Positions 14,713-23,818 of a DNA stretch of 25,307 nt are shown in pieces. The stretch is from JBBIGV01 sp037447335. Lineage in GTDB: Bacteria; Bacteroidota; Ignavibacteria; Ignavibacteriales; Ignavibacteriaceae. The notes under the pieces are model-generated. The model had not been told where the DNA came from, did no database searches, and saw nothing but the letters and a program-made list of their open reading frames with translations. Position numbers and translations under genes: made by a program. The stretch spans positions 1 through 25,307 of the forward strand of contig JBBIGV010000053.1 of assembly GCA_037447335.1 (NCBI GenBank), given 5' to 3'. Within the stretch, counting starts at the first letter, position 1, and every line of letters begins with the position of its first letter.

Positions 14713-15663
14713 TTATAATCTTCCTAAATTTTTTCTGAACCGATAACGGAATATAATTGCTGTTATATTTAACATAAACGTCAGAGCAATTAAAACCATG
14801 GTAGAACCATATTGCAGCGGAAGTGTTTTTGTGGGATTAGCAGATTGTGTAGCCAGAATAAATATGTGATATGCCAGATACATAAACTGCTTTGTCGGGT
14901 TTATCATCGGAATACAATAGTCGCCAATGCAAAGGTCGGCTACCGGTAAAGTGGGGAGGAAAAATGCGGCGCCTAAAAAAAGAACAGGCGCAGTTTCACC
15001 TGCACTTCTGCTTACCGCCAGAATTGTTCCCGTTAATATGCCCGGACGTGCCTGCGGCAGAACAACATTCTTTATAGTTTGCCATTTAGTAGCGCCGAGA
15101 CCGTATGATGCATCCCTGTGTGTTTTTGGTACGGAGTTCAGCGCCTCAAGCGTGGATACAATTATAATTGGAAGCACCAGAACTGCAAGCGTTGACGCTG
15201 CCCAAAGCAGCGCCGGCTGTCCGAACAATAAGCCTGTTTCAAGTACTTCATCAAGATTCTTTCCGATGAATAAAATGAAAAACCCTAACCCAAACAATCC
15301 GAATACAATTGATGGAACACCTGCAAGATTATTTACTGAAGTGCGTATAATTCTTGTTAAAAAAGTATCTTTCGCATATTCATTCAGGTAAATAGCCGAA
15401 CAAACACCAAGCGGTACAACAAACAATATCATGATAAATGTAACGGCAACAGTACCGAATATTGCAGGTCCTATTCCCCCTTCCGTCATATTATTCCGTG
15501 GTGAATCAAAAATAAATTCGAAGCTTATTACACCAATTCCTTCAACTGCAATTTTACCAAGAAGCAAAAAAAGTATCAGTATAAGGAAGTAAAACAGAAA
15601 CCTGATCAGGTTTATAAAAATACTTCCGGCAATGTCTTTTGTTTTTTGATTGAAAGGATGCAT
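14713..15663 (-). CDS. pstA: PstA, phosphate ABC transporter permease
   Basis: One of two membrane subunits of the phosphate importer. The 316-residue protein has about six helices. Typical PstA features are the periplasmic GGIGPAIFGT (62-71), the segment GVPSIVFGLFGLGFF (115-129) and the cytoplasmic coupling loop LEALNSVPKTHRDASYGLG followed by ATKWQ (172-194), which docks on PstB. A large central periplasmic loop region (about 134-150) is present. It starts 3 nt after the pstC stop. Confidence 0.95.
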   Translation of the reverse strand: MHPFNQKTKDIAGSIFINLIRFLFYFLILILFLLLGKIAVEGIGVISFEFIFDSPRNNMTEGGIGPAIFGTVAVTFIMILFVVPLGVCSAIYLNEYAKDTFLTRIIRTSVNNLAGVPSIVFGLFGLGFFILFIGKNLDEVLETGLLFGQPALLWAASTLAVLVLPIIIVSTLEALNSVPKTHRDASYGLGATKWQTIKNVVLPQARPGILTGTILAVSRSAGETAPVLFLGAAFFLPTLPVADLCIGDYCIPMINPTKQFMYLAYHIFILATQSANPTKTLPLQYGSTMVLIALTFMLNITAIIFRYRFRKNLGRL

Positions 15664-15666
15664 AGC

Positions 15667-16686
15667 TTAAAAAGTATTTTTCTTTCGCATCTTATTGATA
15701 ATAATTTCTGCAATAAGGTTCAGTACAAATGTAATGGTGAACAGAACGATTCCGATAAAGAACAACGCAAAATAATGATCAGAGCCTTGTGAAACTTCGC
15801 CCATTTCTGCGGCGATTGTTGCGGTCATTGTTCTTACACTCTTAAAAATATCTGAAGTAATATTTGCGGCATTACCCGATGCCATAAGAACTATCATAGT
15901 TTCACCTATTGCTCTTCCAAAACCCAGTATAATACTTGCTGATACACCACTAAATGCAGCAGGTAAAATAACCCGGCTGATGGTCTGCCATTTTGTTGCA
16001 CCTAAACCATAAGAAGCCATTCTCAAATCCTGCGGTATTGAATGTAGTGCATCTTCGGTTAATGAAGCAATGATGGGAATGATTACAAACGATAATCCTA
16101 TGGCCGCAATAAATGCGTTTAACCGGTTTGCCGGGTGAAGCAGATCATTAAAAAATGAAGCGCCCACAACTAACATAATAAAACCGAGCACTACTGTAGG
16201 TATACCCGCAAAAAGTTCGATGATTGGTTTTAATATTTCTTTTGCTTTGGGATGAGCTATTTCTGAAAGATATATCCCTGCCGCAACTCCGAATATTGTT
16301 GAAATTATAACGGCAGGAATTGACGTAAGCAAACTTCCGAGTAATAATGGAACTAAACTGTAACGTGGCTCACCTGATGTGGGATACCAATCGTAAACCG
16401 TTTCATAGCTTCCATCGAGCTGTGGTCTGTCGAAATAAATGAATTCCATCAGTCCGATATTTTCAATGGCTCTGAACCCCTCTTTAAAAAGAAAAATAAA
16501 GATGAGCAATATAAAAATGAGCGCCATCGCACCATTAACCGCAAAAAAGTATTTTATCAGTGATTCTCTGATGCGTGTAGCAAGAGAAATTTTTTTGCTG
16601 AATCCGGATTGATTTCCTTTCAGGTTCGTTCCTGAACCTGATACCATACTTTCGGTTTTAGCGGTATTTGAATTTTCGGTATTCAA
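15667..16686 (-). CDS. pstC: PstC, phosphate ABC transporter permease
   Basis: Second membrane subunit of the phosphate importer. About 45 polar N-terminal residues precede the first helix (about 48-68), then a periplasmic stretch with YDWYPTSGEPRYSLVPLLLG (98-117), typical of PstC, and about five further helices. GIPTVVLGFIML (161-172) and the PstB-docking loop EDALHSIPQDLRMASYGLG plus ATKWQ (211-233) are clear. Length 339 residues is slightly longer than the usual 300-320 because of the N-terminal tail. It begins 10 nt after the pstS stop. Confidence 0.95.
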   Translation of the reverse strand: MNTENSNTAKTESMVSGSGTNLKGNQSGFSKKISLATRIRESLIKYFFAVNGAMALIFILLIFIFLFKEGFRAIENIGLMEFIYFDRPQLDGSYETVYDWYPTSGEPRYSLVPLLLGSLLTSIPAVIISTIFGVAAGIYLSEIAHPKAKEILKPIIELFAGIPTVVLGFIMLVVGASFFNDLLHPANRLNAFIAAIGLSFVIIPIIASLTEDALHSIPQDLRMASYGLGATKWQTISRVILPAAFSGVSASIILGFGRAIGETMIVLMASGNAANITSDIFKSVRTMTATIAAEMGEVSQGSDHYFALFFIGIVLFTITFVLNLIAEIIINKMRKKNTF

Positions 16687-16696
16687 AATTTTTCTT

Positions 16697-17626
16697 TTAC
16701 TTATCGTTATAATTTAATCTTTTTTCAGGGGGCAGCGGAATGTACTCCATACTTGCAACAACTTCCTGCCCTTCATCTGAAAGAACGAAATTCATGAAAT
16801 CTGTAATTCTTTCAACGTGCATCTGATCCGCAAAGCAATAGAGGTACCTTGATATAGAGTATCTGCCACTCCATATAGCTTCAAAATCCACTTTTCCATT
16901 TTCGGCTGGCGCAACCGCTTCACTGTCTTCATCAGCTTTGATGTGCAGAATTTTAACGTCTTTTCTTTCGGCAAAATATCCGACTCCGCCATATCCAATT
17001 GCCTTTACATCTCTTGCAACTGCTTCACCAAGAGCGGCAGTTCCCTGTAATACTTGTGTATTTCTTGCATAATCATTTGCTATTCCTCTCTCATCTTTAC
17101 CGAGAACATGATCTTTAAAAAATTCGTAAGTGCCGCTGCTGTTTTCACGACCGTAGAGTGTGATGGGCATGTCAGGACCGCCGAGCTGCTTCCAGTTTGT
17201 AATTTTACCTGTGAAGATATCAGCTACCTGTTGAAGTGTAAGGTTATCAATCTTGTTGGATGGGTGAACAATTACTGCAATACCATCAAGGGCAACTTCA
17301 TAGACAACCGGGTTAACTCCGCGGTCTTTGGCTTTTTGAAGTTCTGCTTCCTTCAGTTCGCGTGAAGAATTTGCAATATTTGTAGTTCCATCAATCAATG
17401 CTGCTACGCCCGTACCCGAACCGCCGCCGGTTACTTGTATAGTGTAGCCGTTTTCTTTTTTCATAAACTCTTCCGCCCACTTTTGTGAGAGGTTTACCAT
17501 TGTATCCGAACCTTTGATGGTAATAACAACTTTTCTTTCAGCATCTGATCTCTTGCATCCGCTGAAGATTAGCATTGGAATCATCACTACTGCAATGATT
17601 AAAAACATGTATCGTATAGTTTTCAT
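16697..17626 (-). CDS. pstS: PstS, phosphate-binding lipoprotein
   Basis: Extracytoplasmic phosphate receptor of the Pst system. The leader has a lipobox LIFSGC with Cys24, so it is predicted to be a lipoprotein. Phosphate-contact segments are visible: GSDTMVNLSQKW (39-50), TGGGSGTGVAALIDG (66-80), NIANSSRELK (83-92) and GRENSSGTYEFF (159-170). The 309-residue length is normal. A strong AAAGGAG lies 7 nt before the ATG. A 57-nt AT-rich gap separates it from phnE, with no terminator, so read-through from the phn genes is plausible as well as an internal promoter. Confidence 0.96.
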   Translation of the reverse strand: MKTIRYMFLIIAVVMIPMLIFSGCKRSDAERKVVITIKGSDTMVNLSQKWAEEFMKKENGYTIQVTGGGSGTGVAALIDGTTNIANSSRELKEAELQKAKDRGVNPVVYEVALDGIAVIVHPSNKIDNLTLQQVADIFTGKITNWKQLGGPDMPITLYGRENSSGTYEFFKDHVLGKDERGIANDYARNTQVLQGTAALGEAVARDVKAIGYGGVGYFAERKDVKILHIKADEDSEAVAPAENGKVDFEAIWSGRYSISRYLYCFADQMHVERITDFMNFVLSDEGQEVVASMEYIPLPPEKRLNYNDK

Positions 17627-17640
17627 TTCGTTACTCCTTT
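17627..17640 (-). promoter_or_regulatory. Strong ribosome binding site of pstS
   Basis: On the minus strand AAAGGAG (17640-17634) stands 7 nt before the ATG. It is much stronger than those of neighbouring genes in the cluster, consistent with the excess of binding protein over transporter needed in such systems. Confidence 0.65.
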
Positions 17641-17683
17641 GATTATTTAAAATTTTTAAATATAAATAGTATTGAAAGACACA

Positions 17684-18757
17684 CTAATATATGGCTTCTC
17701 TTAATCTCGCACTGATATAATCCATCACCCAAACTACAAAAGCTATCATAAGAACAATAAGACCGACTTCGTGCCATCTTGCAAGGCCCTGATACTGCAT
17801 AAGCATTGTACCAATACCGCCGCCGCCGACCAAACCGATCACAGTTGCCATTCTAACGTTTATATCCCAGCGGTAAATTGTAAAGGAAAGGAATGGCAAT
17901 ATTATCTGCGGAACAACCGCATACCAAACCACCTGAATTCTATTTGCACCGGTTGCTGATATTGCTTCCATTGGTCCTTCTTCAATGTTTTCAATTGCTT
18001 CTGAATAAAGCTTTGCGTTTGAAGCAATTGTATGAACAAGCAGTGCTATCATTCCTGCATATGGACCGATACCTACCCAGACTGAAAATATTATCGCCCA
18101 GATCAGCGGTTCAATCGAGCGAATAAAATTTAATATTATTCTCAGGATATAATACACTGCGAAAGATATTTTATTATCTTTCATCAGGTTTCGGGCTGTG
18201 AAAAAACTTAAAACAAACGTTGGCGGAATAGAAACAAGCGTTGCAATCAATGCAAGATATATTGTTTCAATGATAGCAAACAGTGCATCATCAAAAATTC
18301 CCATTTCAGGCTGGAACAATGCACCAAAAATTCGCTGTGCGCCCTCGATACCGTCTCTTCCTAATAAATCCACAATAGATATTTTTGTAACAACCCAACC
18401 TGCAATAAATGTAATGTTGAATAAAAACCATCCGAAAATTTCCACAGTCCATTTAGTTGTTTTATTGTCTTTTGCAACACCAAATAGTTTGCAGGACAGA
18501 GAAGTTCGTGTTGAAGCCCATACTAAACCAATCAGGACACTTAATAAAAAGATTATCCCGATTTCATTCCATGAAAACGGCAGTTCGCGAAGATCGAGGA
18601 TGAACCTGTAATAAATAGCCCTTTGAAGAACAATGATGGAATAGAACACAAAAAATATATCAAGTAAAACCGCCTTAATAACAGCGTATCTTTTTTCAAG
18701 TAGTTCTTTGTTAGCAATTATTTCTTTAGGATTTATTTCAATTTCAGGATTTTTCAT
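17684..18757 (-). CDS. phnE: PhnE-like permease, phosphonate/phosphite/phosphate importer
   Basis: Membrane subunit of an ABC importer of the PhnCDE type. The BPD-transporter core (about 155-355) has helices around 160-190, the segment RSIEPLIWAIIFSVWVGIGP (213-232) and the docking loop GPMEAISATGANRIQVVWYA followed by VVPQ (261-284). RWDINVRMATVIGLVGGGGIG (296-316) is characteristic of PhnE. The protein is 357 residues, about 80-100 longer than many PhnE proteins, owing to an N-terminal extension with three extra predicted helices (about 27-46, 64-82 and 105-125). Its start overlaps the phnC stop by 4 nt (ATGA). Substrate is uncertain among phosphonate, phosphite and phosphate. Confidence 0.9.
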   Translation of the reverse strand: MKNPEIEINPKEIIANKELLEKRYAVIKAVLLDIFFVFYSIIVLQRAIYYRFILDLRELPFSWNEIGIIFLLSVLIGLVWASTRTSLSCKLFGVAKDNKTTKWTVEIFGWFLFNITFIAGWVVTKISIVDLLGRDGIEGAQRIFGALFQPEMGIFDDALFAIIETIYLALIATLVSIPPTFVLSFFTARNLMKDNKISFAVYYILRIILNFIRSIEPLIWAIIFSVWVGIGPYAGMIALLVHTIASNAKLYSEAIENIEEGPMEAISATGANRIQVVWYAVVPQIILPFLSFTIYRWDINVRMATVIGLVGGGGIGTMLMQYQGLARWHEVGLIVLMIAFVVWVMDYISARLREAIY

Positions 18758-19515
18758 CTTACCTTAACCTCTTCAGCCTCTTCACCATAAATTGTCCTGA
18801 ACCAGGTTTCATCAATTTCAGAAGGATTGCCTTCATAAACTATTACTCCATCTTTTAACGCAATAACGCGCGAAGCGTAACGGCGTACGAGGCTTAAAAA
18901 ATGAAGATTGCAGATAACTGTTGTGCAAATCTCTTTATTTATTTTCTCAAAATACTGCATAACAGAATTTGATGTTGCCGGGTCGAGTGATGCAACAGGT
19001 TCGTCTGCTAATAGTAGTTTTGGTTTTTGCATTAAGCTTCTTGCAATTGCAACCCGCTGCTGCTGACCACCGCTTAAAGAATCAGCTCTGATCTTTGCTT
19101 TTTCAGAAATGCCTACTGTATCGAGACACTGATATGCTTCTTTAATAATGCTTTCATCGAATCTTTCAAGAATTGAATCCAAAGTACTTAAAGAGCTGAG
19201 CCTGCCCGTAATCACATTCGTTAAAACGGACCGTCGCTTAATTAAATTAAACTGCTGAAAAACCATTCCGATTTGTCTCTTAACATTCCGGAGTTCTTCA
19301 CCTCTAATGTGTGTTATATCTTTTCCCAGAAATTCAACTTTCCCGGAGGTAGGCTCAATGAGGCGATTGATACATCTCAATAAAGTAGATTTACCTGATC
19401 CGCTTAATCCTATCACTACTAAAAATTCGCCTTCTTCAACCTGAAAGCTAACTCCTTGAAGGGCGTGCGTTCCGTTCTTGTAAATCTTATGAAGGTTAGA
19501 AACTTTTAAAAGCAT
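18754..19515 (-). CDS. phnC: PhnC-like ATPase of the importer
   Basis: ATP-binding subunit partnering PhnE. Motifs are Walker A GLSGSGKST (36-44), Q-loop MVFQQFNLIKRRSVLTNVI (84-102, a PhnC-characteristic phrase), signature DSLSGGQQQRVAIARSL (145-161), Walker B KLLLADEPVASLDP (166-179) and an H-loop as CNLHFLSLVRRYA (202-214), which replaces the usual NLHQ of many PhnC proteins by NLHF. Length 253 is standard. The start overlaps the phnD stop by one base (TAATG) and the stop overlaps the phnE start, so the three genes are translationally coupled. Confidence 0.93.
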   Translation of the reverse strand: MLLKVSNLHKIYKNGTHALQGVSFQVEEGEFLVVIGLSGSGKSTLLRCINRLIEPTSGKVEFLGKDITHIRGEELRNVKRQIGMVFQQFNLIKRRSVLTNVITGRLSSLSTLDSILERFDESIIKEAYQCLDTVGISEKAKIRADSLSGGQQQRVAIARSLMQKPKLLLADEPVASLDPATSNSVMQYFEKINKEICTTVICNLHFLSLVRRYASRVIALKDGVIVYEGNPSEIDETWFRTIYGEEAEEVKVR

Positions 19516-20441
19516 TATTTAACTAATTCTTCTGTGGTTAAATCAAGATTTTTTAACATCTCGCGTAAAATATCATAGTCTTTATCTTTTGTAGGAACCA
19601 GTCCCCTTACGCTGTAAATCTCGAACAGAGCTTCTTCTCCCTCAGGTGTTTCCACAAATTTCAGAAGCGCTTTTGTAATTTTATCCTTTTTTATTTTCGG
19701 TAGATCAACCCTGAATATAAAAGGGTCGTTGGGAATATCGGCTGTAAAAGCGATTATCTTAACCTGTTCGGCTACATCCGGAAACTGTTTCAAAACCCTG
19801 AAACGCGCATCCCTTATTTCACCGGTTTGCTCATCCGGTGGGCTGTAAAATGTAGCTCCGGCTGAAACCTGACGCTGGTATACCATCGTAACAACATTAT
19901 CGTGCTTCATTGCGAAAACTGTTTCACTTGGTCTGATCCCATTATTATCCAGCAAAGCCTTAGGTAAAATATATCCTGAAGTAGAAGAGGGATCAACATA
20001 TGCCATAGGTCTTCCATGTATATCCTGAATAGAATTTATTCCTGCATCAGTCCTGGCAATTATTTGTCCTTTATAAGTAGTTTCACCGCCGGCTCTTACT
20101 ACCCTGAGCCGTGCTTCAGCACCATATTTTTCATTTGCAAGTAAGTAAGAGAAAGTATTTACAACTGCAACATCTGCCTTTTTCGTACCGAAAGCCTCAA
20201 CAACTGCCACATAACTTGTGGGCACACCGGTAGTAAAATAGTAGCCGGTTTCTTTTTCGAGGAAGTCAATCAACTCTTTAGCATTAGTAGTAATTTTTTC
20301 AGCATCGACAGAAGGAGTAAAATAAATCCTGATTGGGTTAGTTCGGGTTCCTAATCCACCCTGGTTCATATCTCTCGCAGATGACAGTACCACAAAAACT
20401 ATGACAGGAGATAAATACAGAAAGTATTTAAAAAATTTCAT
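19515..20441 (-). CDS. phnD: PhnD-like substrate-binding protein
   Basis: Periplasmic binding protein of the phosphate/phosphite/phosphonate family. A signal peptide (about 1-21) is followed by PIRIYFTPSVDAEKITTNAK, the family's conserved N-terminal strand, then VVNTFSYLLANEKYGAEARLR, DIHGRPMAYVDPSSTSGYIL and YSVRGLVPTKDKDY at the end, all typical of PhnD. I take the ATG at 20441; an in-frame GTG at 20447 would add two residues, and neither has a good Shine-Dalgarno. The protein lacks a lipobox. The 103-nt gap to the upstream TonB-dependent receptor shows no terminator with a U-tract, so co-transcription with that receptor cannot be excluded. Specificity among phosphate, phosphite and phosphonates cannot be read from this sequence alone. 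Confidence 0.9.
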   Translation of the reverse strand: MKFFKYFLYLSPVIVFVVLSSARDMNQGGLGTRTNPIRIYFTPSVDAEKITTNAKELIDFLEKETGYYFTTGVPTSYVAVVEAFGTKKADVAVVNTFSYLLANEKYGAEARLRVVRAGGETTYKGQIIARTDAGINSIQDIHGRPMAYVDPSSTSGYILPKALLDNNGIRPSETVFAMKHDNVVTMVYQRQVSAGATFYSPPDEQTGEIRDARFRVLKQFPDVAEQVKIIAFTADIPNDPFIFRVDLPKIKKDKITKALLKFVETPEGEEALFEIYSVRGLVPTKDKDYDILREMLKNLDLTTEELVK

Positions 20442-20550
20442 ACTCACAATTTAATTGGAGTTGAAATATGCTAATAAGTTCAATTCCGTTCAAACAGAGA
20501 CTTAAAAATTTTATCTCTTGCTTAGGATTTAACAATTATTTAACATGCAT

Positions 20551-22725
20551 TTAATGGTTTGCAGAAAAATGAAGCCTAAGACCGGCATACCACCCCCTGC
20601 CAGCAGCTGCCTCAAAAAACCTGTTCCCGATTGCGTTTGGGACTATTGAACCAGAGTATTTTTTATCGAGCAAATTGTTTATACCGCCATAAACATATAT
20701 TATATTATTATTAAAATAAAAGCTGTATCCTCCTTTAATATCAAGTATTAGATAAGATTCATTTAAATAATAATTCAGCGGATCATTTACCCCGGGAGCC
20801 GGACCATTTAAGTCATTTGCAAAATATTCGCCAATAAAACGAAGGCTAAGATCAGCAAAAATTCCATCACTTACCAAATAAGCAGCAGAAGCGAAAAAAT
20901 TTGTTTTCGGAATACCCGGAACATATTTACCTTTAACATCAGCAAGAATTATTGAATCACCTGGTATTTCCGTTTCCCTCAAATAATCTTTGAATTTAAA
21001 ATTTTGAATTGTAATTGCCGTAGTTAATCTTAATTCATCAAAAAGGTAGTATTCTAATCTGCATTCAATTCCAATATTCTCAGCTCTTGCAGCATTTCTG
21101 TAAAAAATTTCTTCTGATCCGGTTGCAGTTACCTGGTAAGGAACCAGCATATCTCGCATATTTATTCTGAATAGAGAAGCTTCATAAATAAGTCTTAATT
21201 TTGGCAAAGCTCCGACCAATCCGATTTCAAAGTTACCCGATACTTCAGGCTTAAGGTCAGGATTAAAACCTCTTTCGCCAGTCGGACGATTACTTAACTC
21301 GGTAGTTGTAGGTGTTTGAAAATTCGATGAATAGTTTCCAAAAATTTTCAAATGCCGAATAGGTCTATATGCAATCCCTCCCATTGGACTAAACTGCGTT
21401 AATGATTTCTTATCGGAGTAGTTTATACCCGGTAATTGCAGATTGTCCTGAACTTCAAACTTTGTATTGTCGTAACGGACCCCGGCAGTTAGTGTAACAG
21501 TTCTGTTAAGTGTAAATTGAACTTCTGCAAACGGACCAAAACCGGTTATAGTTTCATCCTGATTTAACTGAATGCTCCCGAATTGTATTACCCCGAAAAA
21601 TTGCTCGGGATTTAAAGCAGGAATCATTGAAGCAGGAACTCCATTGTTCAGGTATTCTCTCCTTCCATCCCCCATACTTTCATAGTCAAACCCGAAAGTA
21701 AAATGTAATGAATTATCATCAATATTTACAAAATTTCGGTATACGCTTCTTAATCCATATGCTGCTCTTGAGAGATCAATTATTCTTCTGGGAATCGGGT
21801 TAAGCAATGTTCTTGAAATAAAATAACCTGTTGCTTCTAAAGAAGATTGTTCTCCTTCAAGATGCAGAGTGAGACCGCCTTGTCCCTGAGTTATCCTTTT
21901 TCCGGCTGCCTGCTGAATATTAAAAAACCTGGATGCAGCATGGTTACTTTTTAGTTCATTTTTTGATAATGTACCCGGACTGAGCAAATATGGAGCATTG
22001 TAATAATTTATAAGTGAAGTAAGTCGAACCCTGGAAGATATTCTGTGTGCTCCGAGGAAATTTAAATTTGTAAATTTTCCATTAGCGTGCTGCCGGTATC
22101 CATCGAACAACGTATGGCTAATATTTATAAGATAAGAATGGGCACCTATACTGCCTGATACTTTTCCCAGAAATTTATTTAACCCGAATGCGCCTGCTGT
22201 GTATTCCGGCTCAAATGTGAAAAGTCTGTTTTGAATATCCTGTGAAAAAAGATTTATCACCCCACCTGATGAGTTCCCGTATAGTGAAGACATTCCACCT
22301 TTAATAATTTCAATTCTTCCAAGTGAACTCATATCAATATTATTAAGCTGGGATTGACCATCGGGCATAGTAAGCGGGATATTATCGAGATAAATCCTGA
22401 TGCCTCTAACCCCGAACGCTGCCCTGCTGCCAATTCCACGTACGGTTACCCTTTCACCAAATGATGGATTAGACCTATCATTAATAAATACACCGGGGAC
22501 GGATCTGATGGCTTCTTCAATTGATAAATTTTTGCTATGTCTTTTTAATTCCTGCGGTCCGATAATGCTTACATTATAGGGTATTCTTTCAAGCGGCTGA
22601 TCTGATCGGGTTGCTTTTATTACAACGGGCGGCAGTTCAAATCTTCTGTCAACAAGAGTGTCTTGTTGTGAATAACCTTCACAAAAAAATACTAAGCAAA
22701 GAAAATAAAAAACAGCATCTTTCAT
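20551..22725 (-). CDS. TonB-dependent outer-membrane receptor
   Basis: Gated outer-membrane channel taking up scarce ligands with energy from TonB. A signal peptide (about 1-19) precedes a segment PPVVIKATR that could be the TonB box. The plug domain spans about 45-155, with AIRSVPGVFINDR, VTVRGIGSRAAFGVRGIRIYLDNIPL in pieces and the hallmark IEIIKGGMSSLYGNSSGGVI near 137-156. The rest to 724 is a beta-barrel with alternating aromatic strands; the final strand is GWYAGLRLHF, followed by four extra residues. It has no N-terminal carboxypeptidase-like domain and no SusD partner, so it is of the siderophore/vitamin-receptor style rather than a SusC glycan transporter. It lies between ruvB and phnD. 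The ligand is unknown. Confidence 0.93.
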   Translation of the reverse strand: MKDAVFYFLCLVFFCEGYSQQDTLVDRRFELPPVVIKATRSDQPLERIPYNVSIIGPQELKRHSKNLSIEEAIRSVPGVFINDRSNPSFGERVTVRGIGSRAAFGVRGIRIYLDNIPLTMPDGQSQLNNIDMSSLGRIEIIKGGMSSLYGNSSGGVINLFSQDIQNRLFTFEPEYTAGAFGLNKFLGKVSGSIGAHSYLINISHTLFDGYRQHANGKFTNLNFLGAHRISSRVRLTSLINYYNAPYLLSPGTLSKNELKSNHAASRFFNIQQAAGKRITQGQGGLTLHLEGEQSSLEATGYFISRTLLNPIPRRIIDLSRAAYGLRSVYRNFVNIDDNSLHFTFGFDYESMGDGRREYLNNGVPASMIPALNPEQFFGVIQFGSIQLNQDETITGFGPFAEVQFTLNRTVTLTAGVRYDNTKFEVQDNLQLPGINYSDKKSLTQFSPMGGIAYRPIRHLKIFGNYSSNFQTPTTTELSNRPTGERGFNPDLKPEVSGNFEIGLVGALPKLRLIYEASLFRINMRDMLVPYQVTATGSEEIFYRNAARAENIGIECRLEYYLFDELRLTTAITIQNFKFKDYLRETEIPGDSIILADVKGKYVPGIPKTNFFASAAYLVSDGIFADLSLRFIGEYFANDLNGPAPGVNDPLNYYLNESYLILDIKGGYSFYFNNNIIYVYGGINNLLDKKYSGSIVPNAIGNRFFEAAAGRGWYAGLRLHFSANH

Positions 22726-22773
22726 AGTAAAATTTTTCCTATGACTTAAAATTCACAAAGAGAAACTGCAGAA

Positions 22774-23805
22774 TCAACCATCGAAAAGTGAAGCGCCCTT
22801 TCCGGGAGTTAACTTCGTCTTTCCGAATCGTTTGTAAGCTAATTCTGTTGCTTCTCTTCCACGCGGCGTTCTATTAATAAATCCCTGCTGAATCAGGAAT
22901 GGTTCGTAAACTTCTTCAATAGTACCTGGGTCTTCATTAACTGCAACAGCAATAGTGTTTAAACCCACCGGTCCGCCACTGAATTTTTCTATAATGGATA
23001 AAATAATATCTTTATCCATTTCATCAAGACCAAATTCGTCAACTTCAAGAGCGGTAAGCGCCTTTTGAGAGATGGCAATATCGATTGACTTCTGATTTTC
23101 ATAGTCAGCGAAATCGCGGGTTCTTCTTAACAGCCTGTTTGCAATTCTTGGAGTTCCTCTGCTGCGTTTTGCAATTTCGAAAGATGCTTGATCATCAATT
23201 GCTATTTTAAGAATGGATGAAGATCTCTTAACAATTGATTGAAGTACCTCAGCCTCATAATAATCCAGCCTGAATTTTATACCGAATCGGTCTCTTAGCG
23301 GAGAGGTAAGCATGCCAGCACGGGTAGTAGCGCCAATTAATGTATACTTGGGAAGTTTTATTTGAACGCTTCTCGCATTCGGACCGCTGTCAATCATTAT
23401 ATCCAGCTTATAGTCTTCCATTGCAGAATATAAATATTCTTCAACCACCGGGCTGAGCCTGTGTATCTCATCGATAAAAAGTACAGAATTTTCCTCCAGA
23501 GTAGTGAGCAGCCCGGCAAGGTCGCCTGGTTTTTCAAGAACCGGACCGCTTGTTATTTTTAATTTAACTGCAAGCTCGTTGGATATAATATGTGCCAGTG
23601 TTGTTTTTCCAAGCCCCGGAGGTCCGGTAAGCAGCACATGATCCAGGGCTTCAGCTCGTTTGAGTGCTGCAGAAATGAATACATGTAAATTACTTGTAAT
23701 TCTTGATTGCCCTTTGAACTCAGATAATCTTTGAGGACGAAGGGTTTTGTCTACTATTCTCTCATCGTCAGTGGGAGTTGGATTTATTATTGGTGATCTT
23801 TTCAT
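22774..23805 (-). CDS. ruvB: RuvB, Holliday junction branch-migration helicase
   Basis: Hexameric AAA+ motor that with RuvA moves Holliday junctions in recombination repair. Full length at 343 residues. Motifs: Walker A GPPGLGKT (61-68), Walker B LFIDEIHRL (109-117), sensor 1 IGATTRAGML (157-166), arginine finger region SPLRDRFGI (168-176), and sensor 2 in SRGTPRIANRLLRR near 214-227. The C-terminal winged helix includes GGPVGLNTIAVAVNED and IQQGFINRTPRGREAT, the DNA-contact part. It starts 13 nt after the upstream membrane gene. ruvA and ruvC are not in the window. Confidence 0.98.
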   Translation of the reverse strand: MKRSPIINPTPTDDERIVDKTLRPQRLSEFKGQSRITSNLHVFISAALKRAEALDHVLLTGPPGLGKTTLAHIISNELAVKLKITSGPVLEKPGDLAGLLTTLEENSVLFIDEIHRLSPVVEEYLYSAMEDYKLDIMIDSGPNARSVQIKLPKYTLIGATTRAGMLTSPLRDRFGIKFRLDYYEAEVLQSIVKRSSSILKIAIDDQASFEIAKRSRGTPRIANRLLRRTRDFADYENQKSIDIAISQKALTALEVDEFGLDEMDKDIILSIIEKFSGGPVGLNTIAVAVNEDPGTIEEVYEPFLIQQGFINRTPRGREATELAYKRFGKTKLTPGKGASLFDG

Positions 23806-23818
23806 TTTAAATTTTTTC

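Noticed and set aside
15000..15400. Plus-strand open frames over pstA
   Set aside because: Antisense shadows with no coding character, while pstA has all family motifs.
16792..16998. Second minus-strand frame inside pstS, a possible frameshift
   Set aside because: The pstS frame is complete from lipobox to C-terminus, so this is only an overlapping shadow.
17641..17683. Pho box upstream of pstS
   Set aside because: The stretch is very AT-rich and some direct-repeat-like TTTAT strings occur, but none matches a known PhoB box well enough to call.
20448..20550. Terminator between the TonB-dependent receptor and phnD
   Set aside because: AGAGA/TCTCT can pair weakly, but no GC-rich stem and no following T-run exist.
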